Origin: Sambucus nigra
Lineage: Eukaryota > Streptophyta > Magnoliopsida > Dipsacales > Adoxaceae
Direction: 5' to 3'
DNA length: 64,000 bases
Assembly (NCBI GenBank): GCA_949130495.1
Contig: OX422222.1
Location: forward strand, 273,844,109-273,908,108
Part shown: positions 36,633 through 48,180 of the stretch, one piece after another
Position numbering within the stretch: the stretch's first letter is position 1
How the letters are laid out: every line of letters starts with the position of its first letter
Translations under genes and position numbers: made by a program
The notes under the pieces: generated by a model
Database searches by the model: none
Told to the model about the DNA's origin: nothing
The model's input: only the letters and a program-made list of their open reading frames with translations

Positions 36633-38611
36633 GATTGTCGCCGTCTGTGGGAACATGTTACAAGCGTTGTTCTCCATCAAAAGCTAAGTTTTTATTTTCT
36701 CTACGTATAATCAATTATACATATATCTCTTGATTCAATCATGATTTTTATGTTTATATACATAAATTAATTGTCCAATTTTTATCTGGAAAATATTGCA
36801 TATCATGATTTTAAAATCATAACTATTAGATTAATTCTTATTTAGAAATCTGAAAAATAGTGGATTTCATAAATCATAACTTTTTGCTTGATTCTCAAGT
36901 TTCAATTTTATATCATGGAATAAATATTTTAAATGGTTACATATACCAATATATATGACGGTGGTAAGATTTGATAATTTTCATTATAAATTTTGTAAGA
37001 TCTTCGATGTCTATTCAAATTCCCATCATATTTTTAATTAGAGAATGTGAAAAGGTTAAAGACAATAAAAAGTTTTCTCATGCAAATCATGATCCAGATC
37101 TATTTTCTCTCTCTTCAAGTTTGAGTCTATTTGCATTCATTTTTATGAACTATATACTTAATTTGGTTCATCTTTCATCTATGTTAATAAAGTCTCATTG
37201 ACTGATTTTTGATATAAATTTGGTAATAACTTCGATCATTCACCATATTTTTATCTCTCCAAATAGGGAATAGGAAGGGATCAATATAAAAAATAATTTT
37301 CTCTCACCTGAAAAATCATTACCCACCTCTTGTAAAAGAGGATCAATAAAACAATCATGACCATATCAAGACTCTGGGCACAAATTTGATATGTTGGCCC
37401 TTTGTTCATCACATCACATGGTTTCTTTGTCGAAAGCACATGATCTAGTGGATTATATAATTATTCATTTAATTAACATTCTTAATGCTTAAACTTTATA
37501 TCGAATGTTATTTTTCTGATCTAAGGATTCGAGATATTCTGGTCATCCATCCATATTGTTGGTCGGCATCATCTTGGGCCATCTTTTATTAAAGGGAAGC
37601 TTAACCAGACCATTTTTGTTTGTCGAAGAAAAGATGTGAAGATCCATCAGCAACGTTGAAATAATTTTATCCAACTACGAGGTATCTTATTGTTGGTCAG
37701 AGACTCTTATTGTAGCTCGATGAAACCAATTGCATGTCGACGATCATCTACTTCTTGATCGGCGACATCTCAGTCTTGTTCGGAGGGTTCAATTTACTGG
37801 TCGGCAACTATCCAACCATCCACTTTTTGGTCGGTGACATCTAATGTTGTTCGGTGCTGTCAATGCACCATTTTTGTTGATCGGCGAAATTGCTCAGCTG
37901 GTCGGGGACCATTTGCTTCTTGGTCGGCACCATATATTCTATAACTTGAGATATCCTTAAATGTTGGTCGGCAACATCCATACCATTTATCGGCAGCAGT
38001 AGAATCTTGGGGTATTAAAAAATGCGAAGCACCCAGATATTTCTTTAAACACGAGTTCAGCTCGGGGACAAACAGGGGCTTAAGTCTTTTTTAACTTGTG
38101 ATCACCCCAAAAATATTTTTAAAACCAAGTGATAAATAATTTTCAAACAGCAACTTATACCTGATTTGTTGTTGGAGATTAAATAACTTTACAAAAAACT
38201 CTACGTCTTATTTATGATGCATATCTGATAAAAATTTGTCCATCTCACACACATTTGGCATAAAAATATTATTTCATATTTTGAAATTTTTATTATTTTA
38301 TGCTGATACACATCACATATTGTTTGGCTGAATAATTATTCTCATGATAATAATTATTTTCTCTAGTCTCGACAGGTGCCCGGGAAGCTTATTAAAATTT
38401 CATAGGGACGAGATTCAATCCCGATGAAAGCTCTCGTAAACCTCTGGAAAAGTAGTATGACTCGACATGAGGCAATTGTGCCTCGACGTATCAGCCAACA
38501 TATATTATTTCATTTTTTGAAATTAATATTTTTATTTCTCAAGCATATACATATCATATATTGATTGGATGAGTAAATTATTCTCACGACTAATCAATTC
38601 AGCCTACACAA

Positions 38612-39595
38612 ATGGTAGAGCAAGATATTAATTTTTACAGGTACAAGACTCAACGCCGACGAATGCTCGGAAACAATCTGGAAACTATTATCATTGCTCA
38701 GCATTATGAAATTTCACCTCAGCAAGGAACTATATATTTTATTATTGCTTTGATTTGTGCTCAAGCACGAATTATTCTATATATCCCTTGGGATTCATAT
38801 TCTATATTCATCTCAACATGGAACTCGGCGAGGTACTTATTATCATATTCAGCTCCGAGGAGAACTATAACATTTATTATATGTCACCCTCAACGGATAG
38901 TTGGTCGGGGTTATTCTTATTTATATGCAGGCCCAGCAAAGTTCTTGGCCATATTCTTATGTTCTGAAAAATATTATTTTTATTCGGCATTATGCAATTG
39001 TGCCTCGACAAGATACTTATTCAGCTTTAAGGAGAAATACAACATTCGTTGTATTTCACCCCCAACGGATAGTTGGCCGGATAATTCTTATTTATATTCA
39101 GGCCTGACAACGTTCTCGGCCATATTCTTATGTTCTGGAAGATCTTATTCTTGTTCAGCATTATATAATTCTACCTCGACAGATCAACGAGGCATTTTAT
39201 TATTTTTAATTATTCTTTATATCTATTTGGATGCATATTCTATTCTTATTTCAGCAAGGAGGTCTCCAACATTTATATTATCTTATTCCCAACAATCTGT
39301 TGTTCAGCTCCAAGGAGGTCTCCAACATTTATATTATCTTATTCCCAACAATCTGTTGGTCAGCTCCAAGGATGTCTCCAGCATATATTATCTTATTCCC
39401 AACAATCTGTTGGTCAGCTCCAAGGATGTCTCAAGCATATATTATCTTATTCCCAACAATCTGTTGGTCAGCTCCAAGGATGTCTCCAGCATTTATTATA
39501 TCTTATTCCCAACAATCCGTTGGTCAGCTCTGAGGAAGTCTCTATCATTTATTATCAAAAATGTATTCCTAAAAATGCTAACTTATGTTGGTTAG
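38612..39595 (+). CDS. Hypothetical repeat-containing ORF in element B, doubtful
   Basis: ATG at 38612; 327 codons, unusually long for this AT-rich region. The C-terminal third repeats a unit with LIPNNLLVSSKDVSS, read from the 54-56-bp array. Most is rich in Ile, Tyr and Ser. I recognise no domain. Other plus-strand frames here are also open (38755-38967, 38901-39107, 39231-39533), so stop codons are scarce in general and the frame may be chance. Confidence 0.2.
   Translation: MVEQDINFYRYKTQRRRMLGNNLETIIIAQHYEISPQQGTIYFIIALICAQARIILYIPWDSYSIFISTWNSARYLLSYSAPRRTITFIICHPQRIVGRGYSYLYAGPAKFLAIFLCSEKYYFYSALCNCASTRYLFSFKEKYNIRCISPPTDSWPDNSYLYSGLTTFSAIFLCSGRSYSCSALYNSTSTDQRGILLFLIILYIYLDAYSILISARRSPTFILSYSQQSVVQLQGGLQHLYYLIPNNLLVSSKDVSSIYYLIPNNLLVSSKDVSSIYYLIPNNLLVSSKDVSSIYYILFPTIRWSALRKSLSFIIKNVFLKMLTYVG
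39255..39555. repeat. 54-56-bp tandem repeat array
   Basis: Five to six units containing TCTTATTCCCAACAATCTGT followed by TGGTCAGCTCCAAGGATGTC. Unit length varies by two bases. Confidence 0.9.
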
Positions 39596-39880
39596 GAAGT
39601 AAATGTATTCCTACGGGAAGTAAAACTATGTATTCCTAAAAATGCCAACTTATGTTGGTTAGGAAGTAAATGTATTCCTATGGGAAGTAAAACTATGTAT
39701 TCCTAAAAATGTCAACTTATGTTGGTTAGGAAGTAAATGTATTCCTACGGGAAGTAAAACTATGTATTCCTAAAAATGCCAACTTATGTTGGTTAGGAAG
39801 TAAATGTATTCCTACGGGAAGTAAAACTACATATTCCTAAAATGTCAACCTATGTTGGTTAGGAAGTAAATCTATTCCCA
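39595..39880. repeat. 67-bp tandem repeat array
   Basis: Units begin AAATGTATTCCTA at 39601, 39668, 39735 and 39802, an exact 67-base period, then decay. Each has CCAACTTATGTTGG, an imperfect inverted repeat. Confidence 0.95.
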
Positions 39881-40795
39881 AAAATGTCAACTCAGGTTGG
39901 TCAGAAATAAGAAGCTGTCAACTACAGTTGGTCGGAAACATTTTATGAGTATGTGAAAGCGATCAAGCAAAAAGCATTCAAAGTTCACATTCCACACTTG
40001 GGGGCTTCTATTACAGATATATTTGTTCATTCGGTGGCACATTCTTATAACATCATGCAGTCGAGCATCAAATTCAACTCCATAAACTCACACGGTCGGG
40101 GCCCCGACTAATTATCATTCATGAGTTGTTTTTTCTTGCTTAGGAATTATTTTTGATATTGAAGTTCAGGAGGCTATTGAAGTTAAGGAGGTATATTGAA
40201 GTTCAGGAGGAATTCAGAAGTTCAGGAGGCATATTTAGGAGTTATTATGCACATACTATTGAAGTTCAGAAGTCAAATTTAGCATCTACAACATTGAGAT
40301 CTTTACTACTACTGTCCCGACCAATATTGAAGAAGAAGTTGTATGAAAATGTTTCGAAGTCCACAACGATCTTGGTACTAATCAGATTATAGAGTTGGGT
40401 TCAAAAGCTAGTATGTTACTCAATAAAGTATTCAGAGAATCATAAATCAGAAGAATTAAGCACGTGAAGTTCGCACTCAGTTGCTCGGCACAGGAGGCAG
40501 TTGGTCGGCTAGCAAACCAATCAACATACTTGAAGATTATGACAAGCTACAAGCTGCATACTATGGCATGGCTACATCCAAATTCCCAGGGGTGATACAT
40601 AGCATACGGAGTTCCTCAAAAGAAAGATTAGCAACCATCGATCAGCCTGCATCATATGTCATCCAGGAGATAATGCACTTTATGTTGAACAAATCAAGAA
40701 GGTAGATCAAGAATTTCACGAGCACCGAGCAACACTGCAGAATAAATACTCCATCCTTTCAAGTAAACCATCAAGCATGGAGTATTGGGGACTTC

Positions 40796-41403
40796 TGTTA
40801 ACGCAAAAATTCTCCATCTACGAGGACCAATCATAAAAGGACACGTGTCATCCTACGTGTCAATATTCGACACCCGAAGAATGTTAGTCGGCACCCGAGG
40901 AGAGTTGGTCGGCACCCGAGGAGTATTAGTCGGCACCCGAGGAGAGTTGGTCGGCACCCGAGGAGTGTTGGTCGGCATACCAACCAGGAATATCAAAGGA
41001 TAACTACGCATTTAATGATCATTAATGTACATTTATATTGTAGATGACAACACATAGCATACCAAGCAATTAGATTCGTTGAATGTAGACATAATGTATA
41101 AATGTCTACATATAATGAATCTCTTTATCTCCCATCACTATAAATACATGTATTCCCTTAGCCAAAAAGGAGGAGAGATCCAAGAACCGAGAGAAACCAT
41201 ACACAAGATCCATACCTTTTTCTCTCTCTACACCACATTTTGCTATTGTAAACCCCTGGGAATAAAATAACAGTGGACGTAGGCTTTTCCTTATAGCCGA
41301 ACCACTTTAAAAATCTTTATCTCTTATGTGATTGATTGGATTGCTTTTATCTATTTATCTGTGATCATAAAAATGGGATTCGGTCCAGTTTTTTGCATCA
41401 ACA
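40796..41403 (+). repeat. Element B LTR 2
   Basis: Near-identical to LTR 1 including the 21-nt repeats and TATAAATA. Followed by the duplicated GGGCC. Confidence 0.92.
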
Positions 41404-41408
41404 GGGCC

Positions 41409-42900
41409 AATCTCGTGGTGGCCTATGATGAAGAGGCGGATAGAGGATAAAGAGAGGAGTACGAAGTAACTTTTGAGACCTGTACTAAAGGAATGGCTAA
41501 CGTAGTTTTGGCCTATGATGAAGTAAGCTCCAAGGACATGGAAGATGTGTACAACGTTGAAGGTGAGGAAGTGGATCCCAGCCTAGAGTACTGTGCAGTT
41601 GTAAAATCCCCAAAGTTCACCTGGTTCTTCGAACAGGTAGGGATACTATAGGAGAGCAGGTTAGAATAACTCAAGCAATACTAGATATTGTGAGGAAAGA
41701 TGCGGTCCCTTCATTGAAATGGAAGGGACCCATGGCCAGGTTGGTGTGGAGGTTCCTGTCAGAAGTGACCTTCAGCGATGTCGATAGAGATGTGAGATTC
41801 CCTCATAATAGGCCATTATATGTGACTGCCAGCGTTAACATAACTAGTTTTACGAGGACTCTTATGAATGGGGGAGCTTCTATCAATATTATGCCAATTG
41901 TCTCCTTTCATGAAACCAATATTCCAGAAGAAAGGTTGGTCCCCATGCCTTTGGTAATTTCGGGGTATGATACCAATCTTCCAAATCCATTGGGTATGTT
42001 AATGTTAGAATTGTGATGGGAAATTCAAGTTCCTATATAAAATTCCGCGTAACAGAGAGTACAATTTCCTATCATCTTCTAATAGGAAGGGTGTGGATGC
42101 ACAACCAAGGGATGGTTCCTTCTACGTACCACCAATGCGCTAAGGGAAGATCAAGAGGACAGAAGTGACCATTAGGGCAACGAAGAGGCCCTTCGCTATC
42201 GAGGAAGCTCACTTGGTGGATGCGGAATTTTATACAGAGTTGGAAGAATATGTCCAGGTCCTAACGAGAAGAATGAAGGGAGTATGGGTTCCCTCGATCA
42301 GAGAAAGGATGGGGCCCTTAAACGAGCAGAGTAAAGAGGTTACAGGTAGAACAAGAGCAATGATCGAAGAAGCTCATTAGGTGGTCCCTCGGCCCCAAAA
42401 CATATCGAAGCAGCTCGGAGACAGGATGAGGCCCAGAGCGGATCCGATGGAGCATGAGGTCCAACGACAAAGCGTGTTGAGTCGGTTCTCAGGGAAAAGA
42501 GTGACCGAGGCGTCTAGAGAGAAGAAGAGGAAAGAAGTCGCCGCTACCAGCAGATAATGTAAGAAAGTCATTACTGCAGAAGGAAAGGTGGTGTATCGAT
42601 TATAACGGTATGAGCGGGTAGTCGAGGAAGCTGATGATGAGGTTAACCCGATATACGAATGCTTTCTGGTGGATCAACGGGGAGAATGTATGGTGATAGA
42701 CAATTCCAGCATACAAGAATTTTTAGAGGAAGTCACCGAGGCACCAGATTGTATGTCGGATCGACCGAAGCCGCAGGCGCAAGAGCAAGAGAATTTGAAC
42801 CTGACAAAAGAAGGGGAAGACCCAAGGCCTATCTTCATCTCGAAGGATCTCAGTAAAGAGAAACGAGGGGCCCTGGTGGAGTTGATTCGGAGTTTGTAGA
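41409..42900 (+). pseudogene. Tat pol, protease and linker region
   Basis: Continues after element B. A Ty3-type aspartic protease is seen at 41690-42016: a DVRFPHN segment, then LMNGGASINIMP. The catalytic Asp of the usual DGG is Asn here (AAT at 41867-41869), a G-to-A change. The linker (42165-42900) is rich in charged residues and broken by stops. The protease would normally cleave the polyprotein. Confidence 0.8.
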
Positions 42901-44230
42901 TGTCTTCGCGTGGAAGTACACAGAGGTGGAAGGGCTAGATAATGAAGTGAGCTGTCACAAGTTGAACGTGATGCCTTAAGCTATTCCAGTAAAATAAGCA
43001 ACAAGAACGTACAAGCCTGAGCTAGATTTGAAGATCAAGAAAGAGGTTCAACGCTTACTAATAGCAGGGTTTATCAAAACAATACAACACCCAATCTGTC
43101 TGTCTAGTATTATCCTAGTAGGGGAGAAATATAAAAACCAAATAAGGATCTGCATGGACTTTAGAGATTTAAATAGAGCTTGCCCCAAATATGAGTTCCC
43201 TCTACCCTCCATTGATATCTTGATAGATGCAACGACGGGTCATGAGATGTATAGTTTCATAGATGGATATGTGGGGTACAACCAGATCAAGTTGGACCCC
43301 TCGGATGCAGAAAAGACAGCGTTCAGAACCCCGTTGGGCAACTTCATATACAGGGTGATGTCGTTTGGACTCCAGAATGCTGGGGCATACTTACTAGAGA
43401 ACAATGATGTCCATTTTCCATGACTTCTTTCACAAGTTTGTGGAATTCTATGTGGATGATTTGGTCATCAAGTCGAGGAAGGAGGAGTCCCATCTGAGCG
43501 ATTTGAGGAAGGTGTTTTCCCGTTATAGAAGTTTAAATTAAAGATAAATCCACTGAAGTGCGTTTTTGGGGTGACAAGTGGAAAATTCCTAGGCTTTGTG
43601 GTTAATCGACAAGGGGTGCAGATGGACCAGGATAAATAGTGGGTGATCTTGGAAATACCACGTCTCAGAACGGCGAAAGAGCTGAAGAATTTCCTAGGTA
43701 AAGTCTCCTACCTTAGGATATTTGTGCCTGGATTAGCTGAAATAACACATCCATTGATGCAACTGTTGTAAAAGAACACGAAGTTCAGGTGGGAGGGGGT
43801 TTACCAGGAGCCTCTTGACGGACTGAAGAAGCTGCTCGTTTCACCACAGACCATGGTTCCCCCCAGGGTAGGAACTCCATTGCAGCTGTACCTCACATCC
43901 ACCATGAGGTCCGTGGGATCTTTGCTGGCACAAGAGATTGACGGGCAAGAACGGCCAGTATACAACCTCATCAGGATCATCTATGGGCCAGAAGTCAGAT
44001 ATAGCAGTTTGGAGAGGTATTTTTTAGCCTTAGTCTTTGTAGAACAAAAATTCAGATATTATATGCTGTCTTTTACAATTCATATTGTAACGAGATGTGA
44101 TCCCATTAAATATTTGCTTGCAAGAACTATATTGATTGGAAGGGTAGCTAGATGGTTCCTTATCCTCTCCGAATATGATTTAAAAGTGCGTGGTTCCTCG
44201 CGCAATCAAAATCCTGGCGTACGCTGATCT
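42901..44230 (+). pseudogene. Tat pol, reverse transcriptase and first RNase H
   Basis: Fragments show a Ty3 RT: RICMDFRDLNRACPK (about 43150), the FYVDDLVIKSR active site with YVDD at 43449-43460, then the RT connection (LKCVFGV) and RNase H segment (about 43850-44210). Stops include two TAA near 42975-42995, a TAG near 43639 and a TAA near 43769; most sit where Gln is usual. A frameshift lies near 43420, just before the active site. Confidence 0.88.
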
Positions 44231-44750
44231 ATTGGCTATTTTCCCTTCAGGAACGTTTGAGCCACCCAAAGAAAGCATTCCAGGAGACGAATTTCAGGCC
44301 AATCACCTAGATGCAATGGATGAGGAATGGATAATGCAGTTCGATGGGTCATCGACAGAAAAGAAAGGAGGAGCATGGGTTATTCTTTCTAAAGGAATGG
44401 AGGAGATTTGTCTTTCTTACAATTTATACTTCCCTTGCTCTAACAACGAGGCAGAATATGAAGCATTGGTGTTGGGATTGTTAGAGGCTCTTCGAAAAGG
44501 AATTCGTTCACTTTGCATCAAGGTGGATTCAAACTTGGTTGTTCAGCAAGTGAATGGAGAATACGCGTTGAAACACATGAGCCTAGCACTATACAAAACG
44601 ATCATTCAGAGGCTCCTTGGTCAGTTCCATCGGACCAAGATCAAGAGGCAGCCCAGAATGATGAATCGTCACCCAGACGCCTATGCCACCATTACCCAAA
44701 AGATGATCATGAGGAGCGATACAATCGCCATTATGATTCAATGAAGAACA
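44231..44750 (+). pseudogene. Tat pol, second (archaeal-type) RNase H
   Basis: MQFDGSSTEKKGGAW at about 44335, then NNEAEYEAL (44442-44468) and KVDSNLVVQQVNGEY (about 44520-44565) carry the D-E-D pattern of RNase HI. A final HPDA near 44672 may supply the fourth acid. A second RNase H after the Ty3 one is diagnostic for the Tat lineage. Confidence 0.88.
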
Positions 44751-46341
44751 ACTCCTTCGATGGTGTAGTTAATTTTATCGATAAAGGAGGACGTGGACTG
44801 GAGGGGAGAGATTAAGAAGCAACTGGAGTCTGGTGAAAGAACGATGGGGCTCAGAGAATTGGCTCAATACTTTACAAGCTAGGGAAACCTTTACTTCAGA
44901 AACGTAGGAGGATTGCTGTCAAGGTGCATCGGCCCAGACAAAGAAGGACAGAGGTTGAAAAAAATGCACAAAGAGCACTACGAAATGACTGAGATTCATC
45001 TTTATTGAAGAATTCAAAGAGAGGGATATTTCTGGCCTAGCATGAAGCAGGATGCATCCGAGTTACAATAGAAGTGTGACAAATGCCAATTATTCTTCGA
45101 AGCAGGTGAATGTCATTTCGTGGAAGCTCAGGCTAACTGGAGGCAACCCTATATTGACTTTATTATGGATGAAGTTGTCCTAACGGAGAAAATTGATGCG
45201 ATGGGACTTCGGTGAAGGGCCCCAAGATTCTATGTTCAAGATGGGAACCTTTATCGAAGGGGATACTTTAACAGGCCGTTGTGTTGCATCATGAAGAAAG
45301 AGGTAACCGAGGTTCTCAAACAGGTGCACGATCCCTCTCACATAGGAGGGGCCAAATTATATGACCGGTTGATGACTCTGGGATACTATTGGCCAATGAT
45401 GGAGAAAGACTCCACTGAGTTCGTTCGAAAATGCAAGGCTTGCCAGCTTTATGGGAATATTATCCATGCCCCATCGATGGACCTACACTCCCTGGAAATG
45501 CCTTATCCATTTCACACTTGGGCGTTCCACCTGGTAGGGGAAATACACCCTTCTTCGAGGGGAAGATAACAGAGTGTTTCACAAAGTGGGCTGAGGCGAT
45601 ATCACTGCAAAGGGCAATAGCGAGAGTAGTGAGAAACTTCATCAGAGAATACATCATTTGTCATTTCGGGATCCCAAAGGTTATCCTTTCAGATAATGGA
45701 ACCCCTTTCATTAATTCAGAAGTAACGATGCTCACAGAAAAATACTCCATTGTCCATCACACTTCGACGGTGGATACCCAAAGGGAAATGGTCAAGCCGA
45801 GGCAACTAACAAAACTTTGGTCAATATATTGGCTAAAACGATGGAAGACTGCCCAGGATCATGGGACAACAAGATACCAACCGTTTTATGGGCCTATCGT
45901 ACGACTAAGAGGAAGCCTACAGGGTATACACCGTTATCTCTTGCTTATGGGGACGAGGAAATTCTCCGAGTAGAGTTAAAAGTTCCCTCGGCGAGGTATG
46001 CTTTGCTAAGCAGCATGCTCCCTTAGAATAGACATGTGCAGTTGGAGGCGTTGGATGAACACAGAGATAATGCGATGCAACACTTTCAAATGTATATGAA
46101 GCATCTCTCTAGGGCATATGATAACTTGGTGAGACCCAGGAAGTTTGTGGAGGGAGATCTTGTATTAAAGGCAGTAGTTAAATATATTAGGGGGCTTACT
46201 CTACCAAAATTTGTAGCAAATTGGGAAGGACCTTTCATTGTAATGGAGGCTCATGACTCAGGTTATTGCTTAATTTTAAAAATGGAAGAAGATAAACCAT
46301 TCAAGATTAACAATAAGTGGTTGAAGGTTTATCATGTGTAG
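44751..46341 (+). pseudogene. Tat pol, integrase with two zinc-binding modules
   Basis: Two H2C2-type modules follow each other. The first, about 44880-45090, ends CDKCQLF. The second, about 45240-45460, has VHDPSHIGG and CKACQLYG. The core starts with WAFHLVG at about 45519; the first catalytic Asp is His here (CAC at 45528-45530). The second Asp, in ILSDNGTPF, is retained; the Glu lies in another frame after a shift near 45790. A C-terminal NWEGPFIVMEA segment (about 46218) ends at 46341. It would insert element DNA; this copy cannot. Confidence 0.85.
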
Positions 46342-46617
46342 GCAGTTATGTTTGACCACTAATGTATTTGGCTGTTATTATGAATACACGAGTTCAAGTT
46401 CTTTGTTATGATGAGTATGTAAGTTCTTTTTATTATAAATCAGAAAGAGATGAAAGAATTATAGAACTTCACACTTCACAATCCATGCAATAAGTCGTAA
46501 CATAAGGAAATAACATGAAAATAATTTTTTTTTCATTCATATACTTTGGGGCATTATAAAATTGGGAGCTATCGCCCAAGAATTACATGAGAATAAAGGA
46601 AAAATATATACACAAGT
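46342..46617 (+). other. Tat, gap between pol and antisense ORF
   Basis: No coding seen. Separates the converging pol and antisense frames. Confidence 0.5.
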
Positions 46618-47337
46618 TCATTCACCAAGAAGGAACCAAAGATCAGGAGAAGAGAAGAAATCTCCAGGGAGGCTCGAAGAAGCTACTTGGTAGGACCGTT
46701 GAGCGTTGATAGAGACCTCCAACCTTGTCTGTGCCTGTGTGCGCTCAATCAGGAGTTCCTCTCGTTTCGACTTCGCCACGCGTAGAGCTTCTTTGAGGTC
46801 CTCCACCTCCTTATCAATGGCTATGAGGAGAGGTACTAGCTCGTCCTCGGCCCGCTAATCCTCCTAATATTTTCGTAAGAGCTCCCTCTGGATGTCCAAC
46901 CGCTGGCTCTTCAAAGTCTTCAAATGTGCGATGATCCAGTCAAAATGGAACCCGTCACAACCCAACTCCCTCAGATAACCCAGGAATTGGTTGAGGAGGG
47001 GTCTGGTAACGTTCACAGTTGGAGTATTGGCGATTTCAGCAACGACGGTGGCCATGCCTTGAAGCCTGTAGCTCATAACTGAGATGTTTGAACGTATGCA
47101 GTCCACCGTGAAGGTTTCAGAATGGTAGCTCACAAGTTGCTCAATTGCCAAACTGTGGTTGGCAGGCATTTGGGGAGAACGTTGGAGTACCATCAGGCAG
47201 AAAGAGTGAAGATCCAAGTCGGGCAGAGGAAACTCGCACCTAGATTCGCTCTCCGCAGCAGCACTTGTCGAGGAACCTTGATCATTATGGCTAGTTTCTT
47301 TAGAAGCGACAGGTTCACGATGGGGTGAGGCAATAGG

Positions 47338-48180
47338 AATATTATGGAAAAAATCTTAACAAGTGCTTTCGTTGTTAAGTCACCGTTATAGGTGAAGTTT
47401 ATGGAAAAATCTTAACAAGTGTTTTCATTGTTAAGTCACCGATATAGGTGGAGTTTATGAAAAAAATTTAATAAGTGTTGTCATTGTTAAGTCACCGTTA
47501 TAGGTGGAGTTTATGAAAAAATCTTAACAAGTGTTTTCGTTGTTAAGTCACCGTTATAGGTGGAGTTTATGTAAAAATCTTAACAAGTGTTTTCGTTGTT
47601 AAGTCACCGTTATAGGTGGAGTTTATAAAAATATCTTAACAAGTGTTTTCGTTGTTAAGTCACAGATATAGGTGGAGTTTATGAAAAAATCTTAACAAGT
47701 GTTTTCGTTGTTAAGCCACCGTTATAAGTGGAGTTTATGAAAAAATCTTAACAAGTGTTTTCGTTGTTAAGTCACCGTTATAGATGGATTTTATGAAAAA
47801 TCTTAACAAGTGTTTTCGTTGTTAAGTCACCAATACAGGTGGAGTTTATGGAAAAACCTTAACAAGTGTTTTCGTTGTTAAGTCACCGGTATAGGTGGAG
47901 TTTATGGAAAAAATCTTAACAAGTGTTTTCATTATTAAGTCACCATTATAGGTGGAGTTTATAATAAACCTTAACAAGTATTTTCGTTGTTAAGTCACCA
48001 ATATAGGTGGAGTTTATGAAAAAAATTTAACAAGTGTTTTCGTTGTTAAGTCACCGTCATAGGTGGGGTTTATGAAAAAATCTTAACAAGTGTTTCGTCG
48101 TTAAGTCACCATTATAGGTGGAGTTTGTGAAAATCTTAACAAGTATTTTCATTGATTAAGTCACCTACGTAGGTGCAGTT
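47338..48180. repeat. 56-bp hairpin satellite, about 15 units
   Basis: Each unit holds CTTAACAA-N9-TTGTTAAG, a potential 8-bp stem, followed by CACC-N6-GGTG, a second small stem. The period is about 56 bases, not a multiple of three, and no long frame crosses it. It lies between the C-terminal and central parts of the antisense ORF, so it may be an intron or an insertion there. Tandem repeats between pol and 3' LTR are known in Tat/Ogre elements. Confidence 0.93.

Larger units (their letters stand above)
36633..40795 (+). other. Element B interior
   Basis: No recognisable protein domain. GGTCGGC-type motifs recur at 37550-38000. Longer repeats of about 165-170 bases lie at about 38850-39190, a 54-56-bp array at about 39255-39555 and a 67-bp array at 39595-39880. 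An ATG-started frame of 327 codons (38612-39595) crosses the repeats. It is listed separately. Confidence 0.75.
36016..41403 (+). mobile_element. Element B: non-autonomous LTR element
   Basis: LTRs 36016-36632 (617 bp) and 40796-41403 (608 bp), start TGTTAACGC and end CATCAACA. They are flanked by a perfect duplication GGGCC (36011-36015, 41404-41408). After LTR 1, TTGTCGCCGTCTGTGGGAA (36635-36653) resembles the TGGCGCCGTCTGTGGGAA primer-site type of plant Ty3 elements. Before LTR 2, ATTGGGGACTTC looks like a polypurine tract. The 4.16-kb interior has no gag or pol motif. Inserted between gag and pol of the Tat element. Confidence 0.9.

Noticed and set aside
39595..39880. 67-bp repeats as a CRISPR array
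   Set aside because: Units are contiguous without unique spacers, and this is plant DNA.
47338..48180. 56-bp array as a CRISPR or protein repeat
   Set aside because: Whole units repeat without spacers, and 56 is not divisible by three.
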